Of a stretch of DNA of 64,000 nucleotides, positions 56,396 to 64,000 are shown piece after piece (position 1 is the first letter of the stretch; the number at the start of each line of letters is the position of its first letter). Source of the DNA: Marinifilum sp. D714 (GTDB lineage Bacteria; Bacteroidota; Bacteroidia; Bacteroidales; Marinifilaceae); assembly GCF_030851345.1 (NCBI RefSeq), contig NZ_JALPNU010000003.1, positions 62,001-126,000 on the forward strand, in the 5' to 3' direction. Both the position numbers and the translations under genes were made by a program. Under the pieces are notes generated by a model, which saw nothing but the letters and a program-made list of their open reading frames with translations, was not told the origin of the DNA and did no database searches.

Positions 56396-59300
56396 TCACA
56401 TACTCATTTCCAACTCTTGCTTTTGGTAAAGTTCTTCTCCAACACTTACAATTCTACCAAGATGATCCAATCTCACCTTTTTAATTGTTCCAAGAGGTGC
56501 TGTACTTCTGATATTTATATAGCTTATATCTTTTAAAGCTTTATTTTCTTCAACATTTGTTTCCAAATGAAATCTAAACATATAATTCTTTGTAGCAATC
56601 TTCTGTACTCTATACAAATGCTTCGAAACTACTTTTGCATTTCTCTCATCCAATAAATCCAAATCATTTGGATCAAAACCTTCGGCAGGGAAAACAAACA
56701 TTTCATTTTGTTTCATGGTAAACAAAAATTGCCATCCTTCCTTCTTCTTATAGTCGTAATCAATTACAGAAACTCCTGCATTTACCCTGGCAACAGCCTC
56801 ATAAAAAGAAACAACCTGTTCTTGCAATTTGCCTTTGTGGTCTCTATAAATAGCCACATGATGGTTGTTTCCTGTACTTACAAAATCTACTGGTTTGGTT
56901 TTGCCTTCAGCATCCATTATTAAATTGCGATTGTGATCTTTCTGATCGTGTAAGGCTTCTGCATTTTTTACACCAGAGATTTTAACACGTTTCATTGCGA
57001 TTCCAGCCTTTTCATTCAACCAAATTGGATTTTTATCAAGATTTGAAAAAGCTTCCTTAGCATTGCCTCCAAACTCTTCCAGTCTGGCACTCAAAATTCT
57101 TTTTACACCTTCATCTATTACCTTATCCAATTTTAAATCAGGTCCTATTTCCTTTCTAATGGTATAATTCTCTTCTGCTACATGAATTTTTACCTTTTCA
57201 GGCACTTGTTCTTGTTTTGCAGCATCGGTATAAACTGGATTCTTTGCAACCGCATTTTTTCCGGTAAATGCTTTCTTGGCATCGTTCCCAAATTCAGCCA
57301 GGCGCCTTAAAATGGCATCCTTGTATTTTGGTTTGCATACTTTTAGTGCTGTTTCAAAAGTCATTTTGACACCTAATTTTTCCTCTTTTACCCCTTGCTC
57401 TATTATCCTTCCATAAACTGTTTCTTTATGTAGCTGTCCGCGAGGTGTAAGTTGTACTTTTTTAAAGGTTTCACCAGATTTCCTGTAATGGTTTACATTC
57501 TGCGTTACTACCTTATTTTTAGCTTTAAATGAAATTAGTATTTGTTCCAGATGATTTTTAACCTCCTGTCTGAAATTGGGCATTGGTGATTTAAATACAC
57601 GTTTCTTTCTCCCGCTTTTAGTCTCTAAAGCGGTCGTTATTTTATTTCTAATTCCGTATAGTTTGCTCTCTTTCTCGCGAGAAGCATGCAAGTTATTTAA
57701 ATATTGAACATGATCGTAGGTAGTAAAAGCAGCAGTTAAGGCATCCATAGCATGATGGCGATGATCGTTGCGCTTGGTCCAATCTTTTATCACCAGTACT
57801 TTCTGATCATTCTTTCTTTCCTGCTCTTCGGTCAAACCTAAAGCTTTGTACTTCGGCAAATTCAATTCCTTCATTACATTCACCAATCCCCAATCATCAC
57901 GCAAACGATCAGTAACACTACCCGAGGTGGTGTTAACCGTTCGGATTACTTCCATTAACATTTGCTTTGCTTTTTTAGCTATATACTGGCTGTTTCTAAG
58001 ATCACGCTCAATAAAATCATTAGGCAAATCCACTTCCTTCATCAGTAATTTTTCATACTTAGCCTTACTGATGCCTTTTACTTGTTTGGTATTATGAGTT
58101 TTTAACCAGGCAGCATACAAACTTTCCACTCTTGCCTTAAAATCCAGCAATTCAACACTGTATTTTTCTGAAATAAAATCCATTGCAGTCGAATCACCTT
58201 TTTCCAAATTCACCTCCCGAAAAGCCAACGTTTTATTCGAAAAAGAGTCATCAAACAATTTTGCTTTTGGAATAATATGCTCAATATCTATATCCTTTGA
58301 AAATAGTTGTGATGGTGAAATATAACGATTGGTAAAGATGGTCTTATAACCATTCTCACTCAATTCTTCATATAGTCTATATCTAATAATATCATTTCTT
58401 GTAGGATTCAGCACATTAAAAGGAGCTTTTCTAAGAATTTTAACAATCTCTTCATTTCTTTTCTTAGCATCATTAATTCCTTGGGTCATTCTCTTTCGCT
58501 CATCAGCCGACTTTTTCAACTCACGAGCCAATTCAATCCTTACTTCATCAGGTTTTCCATATACCTCAATTACCTGATTCACCAAATTCACCATTTGATT
58601 CAAAATCTTTTCAACCACAGGATTGCGCAAACTATTTTTGGGCAATAAATTTAATTGATCTTTTAGCTCCCTACTTGCCAATTCTTCTGCATTCAAAGAG
58701 TGTGAATGATTATAACCAGCCTCATTGCAGGCTTCGGAATACAGAAATCCCTTTTTCAAATATGGATATATCTTTTTTATGGCACGAGCACTCAATTGTC
58801 CATAATCCTGCTGCAAATTTAAATTAGCCAACATAGCTGCATATTGAGGCTGAAAACCAAAACCTTTGTGCAGCTTTTTCTTTAATGCTACTGCCGAATT
58901 TCCATAAACAAACTGATCTTCCTCACTAATCTTCTCATCATCTTCAACAGAATAAATCAAATGCCATAACTGATATGCAGCTTGCTTATCAAATTCATTT
59001 CCCTTAATATCGGCATCAAAACGAAGTAAATCTTCAGATAAACCAATCTCTGGAAAGATTGCTTTCAACTCCTCATTAATTTCTCTTGCTGATTTCTTAG
59101 CCCAATCGAATCCATAACCCTCATACTCTGCAATCAATTGATAAACTCCATATAGCTGTTGATTTGTTGTATTACCTGAAAGCCCTTCCTTATAGTTCAG
59201 TTTCCATTCTTTTTTCGGTAGTTCCAAACACTTCAATACCTGATCGTGACTTAAATCTCCTCTTACATTCAACTCTTCGAACAAAATCTGCCTTTCCATT

Positions 59301-60562
59301 TCATCAAGTTTTCTCTGCTCTTTACTTTTCTGGTTTTGAAGCTCTAAACTATTTACCAAGCACCAAACTTTAAACTCTTGAAACAAAGGTGATGACTTTG
59401 GTATAGCCTTATGTTTCGGTTCAAACTCACAATTACTAATTAAGTGTTTCTGCGATTTCAACTTACGCTGATAAAAGATAACAACATCGCGCACTTCTTC
59501 TTTCAGTTCTGGAGTTAACTCCCTATGGTGCTGAGCTTGTGTTTCCCATATCTTCTCAAACTCATCTAAATAATCCTGACGATAAAAAACTTTGTTCTTT
59601 AAACTGCCGTGGAAATTCTTCTGTAACTGGCGATAAAGATTCTGTCCTATGGTTTCCTTTTCAAAATACAGTTCCTTACTTCTATCGCTAATAGCTCCCA
59701 GGTAGCCACTCGATTTATTTAGGTTATTATTAATTTCGACCAATACGTAAGCAATAACTTCTATCGGTAACTGCTGCTGGAGAGCATCTACTCTCCATTG
59801 ATAATGTTGTAATTTTACTTGCTCACGTTTACCCTTGTTCTCAGCAGTGTATATCTGGTGCACTGCTAAAAACAATTTTCGAGTATTTTGTTGCCCTTGC
59901 CCTTCAAGTTTCCTGTAAAACTCTTCGGTAAGAATATCCGGATGATACTGTTTCTGATAATTCCATATTGCATCGAACTCTGATTTTAAATCAGAACGAT
60001 AAAATTCTGGAATATAATTTCTACCATCATTTAACAAGTTCAATACATACTGTCCCGGAGTCAATCCTTTATCGTATAATTCTTTTGCTATAGCCATTCC
60101 GTCAATCACACTTCCCTCTTCTTCATTTTTGGCTTTACGACTACTTTTGTAACCTCTTTTTTTATTAATGGCAAACAATACTCTGGCAAACTCCTCCAAC
60201 TCAATTTTATCAGTTGCTGCTGCTGATCGCAATCTCCAAGTTTCATGAGTTGTAAAATTTCCTTCTTCCGTTAAAACTGTATCCTTCAGAATTATACCCG
60301 ATTTTATAAGTAGTTCCTTAAGGTTTTGTCTCCTTTGTTTATAACGTTGTAGGTTTCTTCTTGCACCACGCTTTAAAGTTCTATCAGCATTCACCGATAA
60401 TGGGTTACCTTTTTCAAAATCGGTTTGCTCATCTGTCGTTAATGGATTAACGCGTACACCCAATTTAATTATTTCTGAATGTTCGTAATCATTCTCAGCC
60501 TCATTAACCAAAGCCCAACCTATTGAGGTTGTTCCAAGATCTAATCCTAATATTTTTTTCAT
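56396..60562 (-). CDS. cas9: CRISPR-associated endonuclease Cas9 (type II-C, large form)
   Basis: 1,388-residue RNA-guided nuclease. RuvC-I GLDLGTTSIGWAL with Asp8; Arg-rich bridge helix about 58-80 (RTLKRGARRNLQRYKQRRQNL); REC lobe about 80-660; RuvC-II VRIELAREL with Glu677; HNH DIDIEHIIPKAKLF with His762 and Asn776; RuvC-III HRHHAMDAL with His937 and Asp940; then WED/PI to 1388. All catalytic residues are present, so it should be active. Start ATG 60562 (MKKILGLDLG); an in-frame extension upstream would cross the tracrRNA promoter. It is much longer than Neisseria-type II-C Cas9 (about 1,080) but usual for Bacteroidota. The C-terminus has a duplicated motif (1084 and 1156). Confidence 0.97.
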   Translation of the reverse strand: MKKILGLDLGTTSIGWALVNEAENDYEHSEIIKLGVRVNPLTTDEQTDFEKGNPLSVNADRTLKRGARRNLQRYKQRRQNLKELLIKSGIILKDTVLTEEGNFTTHETWRLRSAAATDKIELEEFARVLFAINKKRGYKSSRKAKNEEEGSVIDGMAIAKELYDKGLTPGQYVLNLLNDGRNYIPEFYRSDLKSEFDAIWNYQKQYHPDILTEEFYRKLEGQGQQNTRKLFLAVHQIYTAENKGKREQVKLQHYQWRVDALQQQLPIEVIAYVLVEINNNLNKSSGYLGAISDRSKELYFEKETIGQNLYRQLQKNFHGSLKNKVFYRQDYLDEFEKIWETQAQHHRELTPELKEEVRDVVIFYQRKLKSQKHLISNCEFEPKHKAIPKSSPLFQEFKVWCLVNSLELQNQKSKEQRKLDEMERQILFEELNVRGDLSHDQVLKCLELPKKEWKLNYKEGLSGNTTNQQLYGVYQLIAEYEGYGFDWAKKSAREINEELKAIFPEIGLSEDLLRFDADIKGNEFDKQAAYQLWHLIYSVEDDEKISEEDQFVYGNSAVALKKKLHKGFGFQPQYAAMLANLNLQQDYGQLSARAIKKIYPYLKKGFLYSEACNEAGYNHSHSLNAEELASRELKDQLNLLPKNSLRNPVVEKILNQMVNLVNQVIEVYGKPDEVRIELARELKKSADERKRMTQGINDAKKRNEEIVKILRKAPFNVLNPTRNDIIRYRLYEELSENGYKTIFTNRYISPSQLFSKDIDIEHIIPKAKLFDDSFSNKTLAFREVNLEKGDSTAMDFISEKYSVELLDFKARVESLYAAWLKTHNTKQVKGISKAKYEKLLMKEVDLPNDFIERDLRNSQYIAKKAKQMLMEVIRTVNTTSGSVTDRLRDDWGLVNVMKELNLPKYKALGLTEEQERKNDQKVLVIKDWTKRNDHRHHAMDALTAAFTTYDHVQYLNNLHASREKESKLYGIRNKITTALETKSGRKKRVFKSPMPNFRQEVKNHLEQILISFKAKNKVVTQNVNHYRKSGETFKKVQLTPRGQLHKETVYGRIIEQGVKEEKLGVKMTFETALKVCKPKYKDAILRRLAEFGNDAKKAFTGKNAVAKNPVYTDAAKQEQVPEKVKIHVAEENYTIRKEIGPDLKLDKVIDEGVKRILSARLEEFGGNAKEAFSNLDKNPIWLNEKAGIAMKRVKISGVKNAEALHDQKDHNRNLIMDAEGKTKPVDFVSTGNNHHVAIYRDHKGKLQEQVVSFYEAVARVNAGVSVIDYDYKKKEGWQFLFTMKQNEMFVFPAEGFDPNDLDLLDERNAKVVSKHLYRVQKIATKNYMFRFHLETNVEENKALKDISYINIRSTAPLGTIKKVRLDHLGRIVSVGEELYQKQELEMSM

Positions 60563-60568
60563 TATGAG

Positions 60569-60599
60569 TTGTATGTTTAGTTTATTGTTTCTATTTTTG
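60569..60599 (+). promoter_or_regulatory. tracrRNA promoter
   Basis: TTG at 60569-60571, 20-base spacer, then TATTTTTG at 60592-60599: a full Bacteroidota -33/-7 promoter. It predicts a start near 60606, at the first bases of the anti-repeat. It lies directly behind the cas9 start codon. Confidence 0.75.
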
Positions 60600-60602
60600 G
60601 AG

Positions 60603-60687
60603 TACATTCTGTAAGCAAATCACAATAAGGATTATTCCGTTGTGAAAACATTTAAGCCGCCTCGACTTTCCATTCGGGGCTTTTTTA
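60603..60687 (+). ncRNA. tracrRNA of the type II-C system
   Basis: Bases 60603-60626 are complementary to the first 24 bases of the repeat, with only two G-U pairs (repeat positions 1 and 15). An AAGGATTATTCCG nexus-like hairpin follows, then GTTGTGAAAACA and a terminator stem GCCTCGA/TCGGGGC (60659-60680) with six T residues. The AATAAGGATTATTCCGTTGT stretch is familiar from other Bacteroidota tracrRNAs. Transcribed away from cas9. Ends are estimated from the promoter and T-run. Confidence 0.92.
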
Positions 60688-60974
60688 TGCTCTAATCTTT
60701 CCTGATATATGAGCTATCGGTTTCCATAGCTATAATCCAAGCTGTTTCGTGAAGTAAACCGATATAATTGTGCGAAGTGTTGGTCATGTGATTGAATAAT
60801 ATTCTTCTCAATAGAATGAACAATATGTAAATATAAAAAAATTATTTAGAAGTAAACAGTAATTATTCTGGATAAATCTGGTTCGATATTAGCTCCATTT
60901 TTATTTATTCAAGATTAAATTTTTGGCCAAGCAAAACAGTTCATTCTGATGTGGAATCAGTTTAATTTGGATAA
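60688..60974. other. Intergenic region after the tracrRNA
   Basis: AT-rich, no gene recognised. Contains short imperfect inverted repeats (for example AGCTAT/ATAGCT around 60712-60730) without a T-run. Confidence 0.35.
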
Positions 60975-61131
60975 TTTACAAACTAATATGAGCAATTTAC
61001 AAACTAATATGGGCTGTTTTTAAACTGATTGGAGCTGTTTTAAAACTGATTTGGGCTGTTTTTTAACTAATTTGAGCGATTTACAAACTAATATGAGCTG
61101 TTTTCAAATTGACTTGGGCTGTTTACAAACT
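60975..61131. repeat. 21-bp tandem repeat tract, seven full units
   Basis: Seven 21-base units start at 60975, 60996, 61017, 61038, 61059, 61080 and 61101, with a partial eighth at 61122. Consensus is TTTnnAAACTnATnTGRGC plus two variable bases. No insertion or deletion disturbs the phase, though units differ by up to about eight bases. Stop codons occur in every unit in one frame and also in the other frames examined, so it is not coding. The 21-base period equals two helical turns. Confidence 0.85.
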
Positions 61132-61610
61132 CTAAATTCTTAGATTTTAATTGATTTCTATTTACATGCATAACTGTTGTAACAGAATATAAAACCATTT
61201 AATTTGCCTACTATTTGTATTATACAGCGATTCATCCTTTGCATTTTATATAGTCATAATTTTATTTATAAAGCAAAAGCTTAATTTTTATCAACTTTCC
61301 ACACCACAAACCTTAATAGTTAATTATCTGTACATTACCAGATTTTAGGCTAAAGTTAAATCCTTGTGTAACTCTTGTTTTAGGTTTTTCAACTATTAAA
61401 CTTAATCAATATTTTTGAGTTTATAAATTCAAATTTGCCTTAATATCAACCATACATTAATGATTTTTTGATTTCTGAAAGCATTGAAAACACAAGTCTT
61501 TCAGCCTGTTGATCAAAAAAATATATATTTTTTCGTGTTTTTTCTGGGCAAGTTTTCTAGCTTTAATATAGACGCCCAACTTAATATTTACGAATTAAAA
61601 AGAAATCATT
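61132..61610. other. AT-rich region upstream of the orphan gene
   Basis: About 480 bases with no recognised gene, promoter consensus or strong hairpin. Confidence 0.35.
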
Positions 61611-62255
61611 ATGAGTTTTATCCTAACATTGATCACAACAATTAAAAGTTTTATTTCTTCAACCGAAGAAGGTTATGCAGAAAAATCGGATAATTTTATT
61701 GAAAAGGCTCCAGCCTACATCGAACAGGGAATTCTGCCCAAAGAAGCCACCGAAGCCTTAATTGCCAAACTACAAGAAGTGGAGGCACTGAGGAAAGAGA
61801 AAAATGAATTGATACAGGCTTCTCACAATAAGCGCCAAGAGTTTGTAGGAAGCAAAACAGATTGTGACAGAGTACTACGAGACTATAAAAACGAGGTCGA
61901 TCTGAACCCGGCAGTTCCTGAAAATGTAAAAAGGGAATTGGGATTGTTGAATGAAAAAAAGATTGAAGAAAGTAACAACAAACGACCAAAGTTGGATGTA
62001 AAACCAATAGGTGGTGTTCCCCGCATTACTTATCAAAAAAGTCCGATGGACGGCATAAAACTCTACTCCAAAATTAATGATGGAGAATACAACTTCGAAA
62101 CTACCGTAAACCTCTCTCATTTCGACGATACCCGTGCCAGAATCAGCACTAAGGAGACCGAAATAAGAGAATATTACGCCTACTACATTTACAAAGGACA
62201 AAAAGTGGGCAAACAATCGAATGTGGTTCGAGTGGTATTGGAGCCAATCGAATAG
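61611..62255 (+). CDS. Uncharacterised protein with coiled coil and FN3-like C-terminus
   Basis: 214 residues, no signal peptide clear (MSFILTLITTIKSFISSTEEGY). A helical, charged region (about 20-110, with LIAKLQEVEALRKEKNELIQASHNKRQEF split over a coiled coil) is followed by a beta domain (about 128-214, GGVPRITYQKSPMDGIKLYSK... REYYAYYIYKGQKVGKQSNVVRVVLEP) that resembles fibronectin type III-like folds seen in other Bacteroidota hypothetical proteins. Function unknown. It is a one-gene unit with its own terminator. Confidence 0.6.
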   Translation: MSFILTLITTIKSFISSTEEGYAEKSDNFIEKAPAYIEQGILPKEATEALIAKLQEVEALRKEKNELIQASHNKRQEFVGSKTDCDRVLRDYKNEVDLNPAVPENVKRELGLLNEKKIEESNNKRPKLDVKPIGGVPRITYQKSPMDGIKLYSKINDGEYNFETTVNLSHFDDTRARISTKETEIREYYAYYIYKGQKVGKQSNVVRVVLEPIE

Positions 62256-62300
62256 TTTTAATTGAAGGTTTTATCCCCTTATATCCTTACCAAATTCTGA

Positions 62301-62337
62301 AGAGGCTTCAAACTTGCAGGCAAGCGAAGCCTCTTTT
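62301..62337 (+). terminator. Rho-independent terminator of the orphan gene
   Basis: 9-bp perfect stem AGAGGCTTC/GAAGCCTCT, inner CTTG/CAAG pairs, and four T residues. Confidence 0.8.
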
Positions 62338-62349
62338 CTGTTTGCTCCT

Positions 62350-62497
62350 TTCCAATCCTATACTAAAATCTGAGCTAAAAATCGCCGAAGTCGGCCTGAA
62401 ATGCGGCTATGAGAATGCTTCGCACTTTTCAACGGCTTTTAAGAAGCAAATTGGGCTAAGTCCGCTTGATTTTCGGAGGGGAATTGTGGACATGTGA
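62350..62497 (+). pseudogene. Remnant of an AraC-family regulator (C-terminal HTH)
   Basis: Open frame ending at TGA 62497 encodes LKIAEVGLKCGYENASHFST followed by AFKKQIGLSPLDFRR, the second helix-turn-helix of AraC/XylS proteins. The rest of the gene is missing: upstream lies the terminator of another gene and no start or first HTH. It is a decayed fragment, suggesting a deletion or insertion event in this region. Confidence 0.8.
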
Positions 62498-62531
62498 ACC
62501 TTATGGGAAACTTCAACCAAATGTAATATTT

Positions 62532-62611
62532 AATGAGCCATTATAGAAAAATGGTATAATGTCGATTTAAAAAATTTTAGGCAGTGCGAGCTTGCAAAGC
62601 AATGGCTCATT
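62532..62611. repeat. 11-bp inverted repeat pair spanning 80 bases
   Basis: AATGAGCCATT (62532-62542) and its exact complement AATGGCTCATT (62601-62611), 58 bases apart. Could be a long hairpin or the ends of a small element. No flanking target duplication was seen. Confidence 0.5.
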
Positions 62612-62681
62612 CATTTCCACATTCGGTATTATTCTGCCCAGACCAAGATCTAATACCAGACATCACAATATAAAATATAGC

Positions 62682-62756
62682 CCTCTGCTAAAGCAGAGGA
62701 CAAATGGAAAAGCTTTGTGCTATACATGATCTCTTTACCTTGGGTTTTAACCCAAG
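62682..62756. repeat. Two adjacent perfect hairpins
   Basis: CCTCTGC-TAAA-GCAGAGG at 62682-62699 and CTTGGGTTTTAACCCAAG at 62739-62756, the second followed by TATTTTT. The loops (TAAA/TTTTAA) and spacing are like intergenic palindromic repeats. No gene is associated. Confidence 0.55.
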
Positions 62757-63009
62757 TATTTTTAAGAATGATTGTTCTTTTAGGCCAAAATCTGCTAGAC
62801 ATGTAATAGAACATTAACGCCTCTTATAGCCCAAATTCATAATACTGTATTAACTCTCCCTCCACATGTTTAAACTTTTAGTTAATTATTCATTTTTCAC
62901 TCTTGATTTACAATTTTGTAATCCATATATGTTCATTTTTGATAAATTTGAACTTTTATTTTATGTAATACGATTTAAAATAAGGAACCAATATCTCTAA
63001 ATAATAAAA

Positions 63010-63969
63010 ATGAAGAATCTAATTATCCTATTGTTTCTGATATCATCTTGTTTCACAAGTTTTTCTCAGAATGAAAAAAAAGCAGAGAAGGCTGCTTTAA
63101 AATGCATAAACAAACACTTAGCGAAGGCTAATAAAAATGTGAATTATTTATTAGATGCTTTTGATCAGTATACAGGATTTGTATCTAAAATGAACATTGA
63201 AAAATTTGAACAAAAGAAACAGGAAATCGACTCTATTCTTTCTAAAAGTGGATACCTTAAATCAGGTTATTTAGATTTCGATTTGCTTAAACAATGTATG
63301 CAAAAATCATATCATTTAAATAATACAAAAAACGATACTACATCAACTTATTATCAACTATTGAGTCATGTTAATTATCTTTCTAAGAATCCAACCATAA
63401 CAGATGAACTTTCGTCCACATTATTAATTGGGACCATAAAATCAATTATCCCAGATGATAAAAAAGATGAACCTATTTATAAAGCCATTTCACTTATTAT
63501 GTGGCATGGCTATATTGTAAAACCATCTTCCAATAAAAAAGAATCAATTAGCCTTAGTGATTTTGAATATCACAAAAATGATGAGCAGTTTGAAGTTGTT
63601 TCAATTGTTGAAGACAATGAAACTACAGAGGAAACAGTATCTCACGAAGATGAAATCAGTGATCTTGAATTCGATTGTGGAGAAATGGCTTTTATGTTGG
63701 TTCAAAAGATGCCAGAATATAAAGGTGGTGCTGAAGCTTTAAATAAATATTTAAAAGTACATTCTGCCAAACTTAAAGGAAGGGTATTTGTGAGCTTTAC
63801 TGTTAATTGTCATGGAAAAGTAATTAATCCTAAAGTTGTTCGAGGCTTAACTCCCCTTGCCGATGCAGTTGCGCTGCAACTAATAAAATCGATGCCAGAT
63901 TGGATCCCTGGCGAGCAAAGTGGTACAGCTGTAAATGTAATGCAGACACATCCGATAATTTTCGAATAA
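63010..63969 (+). CDS. Exported protein with TonB C-terminal domain
   Basis: 319 residues. The N-terminus MKNLIILLFLISSCFTSFSQ is a signal peptide, possibly of lipoprotein type (ISSC at 11-14). The middle (about 25-210) has no recognised domain. The C-terminal about 85 residues match the TonB C-terminal fold: MPEYKGGAEALNKYLKVHSA, GRVFVSFTVNCHGKVINPKVVRGLTPLADAVALQLIKSMPDWIPG. Classical TonB has an N-terminal inner-membrane helix and Pro-rich linker; both are absent, so it may not energise transport. Near the right edge, complete. Confidence 0.75.
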   Translation: MKNLIILLFLISSCFTSFSQNEKKAEKAALKCINKHLAKANKNVNYLLDAFDQYTGFVSKMNIEKFEQKKQEIDSILSKSGYLKSGYLDFDLLKQCMQKSYHLNNTKNDTTSTYYQLLSHVNYLSKNPTITDELSSTLLIGTIKSIIPDDKKDEPIYKAISLIMWHGYIVKPSSNKKESISLSDFEYHKNDEQFEVVSIVEDNETTEETVSHEDEISDLEFDCGEMAFMLVQKMPEYKGGAEALNKYLKVHSAKLKGRVFVSFTVNCHGKVINPKVVRGLTPLADAVALQLIKSMPDWIPGEQSGTAVNVMQTHPIIFE

Positions 63970-64000
63970 CCAATAAAGATTCAATCAAATTACCTTTTAC

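Noticed and set aside
1-64000. tRNA, rRNA, insertion sequences and prophage genes
   Set aside because: None was recognised on either strand by reading; a covariance or profile search would be needed to exclude them fully.

Overview
The window is about 35% GC and comes from a member of the Bacteroidota. Genes mostly lack Shine-Dalgarno sites, many starts are preceded by the Bacteroidota -7 element TAnnTTTG, and the rpmB-rpmG-DUF4295-ftsY order is typical of the phylum. Several families (DUF2023 next to flavodoxin, a membrane MutS-like ATPase, DUF4097 proteins behind an ECF sigma/anti-sigma pair, a roughly 1,390-residue Cas9 with 47-bp repeats) fit a marine or anaerobic Bacteroidales/Marinilabiliales relative. 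That finer placement is inference.

Layout. 1-10.3 kb is housekeeping: gyrA (cut by the window edge), clpC, tpx, a DEDDh exonuclease, rimO, ftsY, DUF4295, rpmG, rpmB and a YitT-family membrane protein. 10.7-15.7 kb holds a DNA-damage cassette: a DnaE2/ImuC-like polymerase and a Y-family polymerase, divergent from an XRE-S24 repressor that keeps a LexA-style Ala-Gly cleavage site and Ser/Lys dyad. 15.8-22.8 kb carries an ECF sigma factor with a membrane partner, a flavodoxin-fold reductase, a Yellow/MRJP-like lipoprotein, an SDR, a VOC protein, an HxlR regulator and an M3 peptidase. 23.4-27.2 kb holds proB, proA and a photolyase. 27.4-30.4 kb is a second ECF sigma, a zinc-finger/HEAT anti-sigma and two secreted DUF4097 proteins. 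30.6-36 kb has a membrane-anchored MutS-like ATPase, a membrane protein and two lipoproteins. 36-43.4 kb returns to housekeeping (lgt, secA, ferritin, DUF2023-flavodoxin). 43.7-50.6 kb has a Kef-type antiporter, a GyrI/WYL/SRPBCC regulatory cluster, HU and a patatin-like lipase.

50.7-60.7 kb is a complete type II-C CRISPR-Cas locus. The array has 56 repeats (the first only a 3' half) and 55 spacers of 29-30 nt. cas2, cas1 and cas9 lie on the minus strand, and a tracrRNA gene sits just upstream of cas9 on the plus strand. The anti-repeat pairs with the 5' half of the plus-strand repeat, and every repeat contains a TAnnTTTG promoter element in its 3' half. crRNAs are therefore probably transcribed rightward from promoters inside the repeats, against the cas operon, with a bidirectional terminator where the two meet.

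60.7-64 kb is low in genes. It has a perfectly phased 21-bp tandem repeat tract, an orphan secreted or structural protein, the remnant of an AraC regulator, several palindromes and a secreted protein with a TonB C-terminal domain. The strongest candidates for a second look are the CRISPR transcription architecture, the duplicated motif in the Cas9 C-terminus, the mutasome/self-cleaving repressor pair with phased operator-like repeats, and the 21-bp repeat tract.
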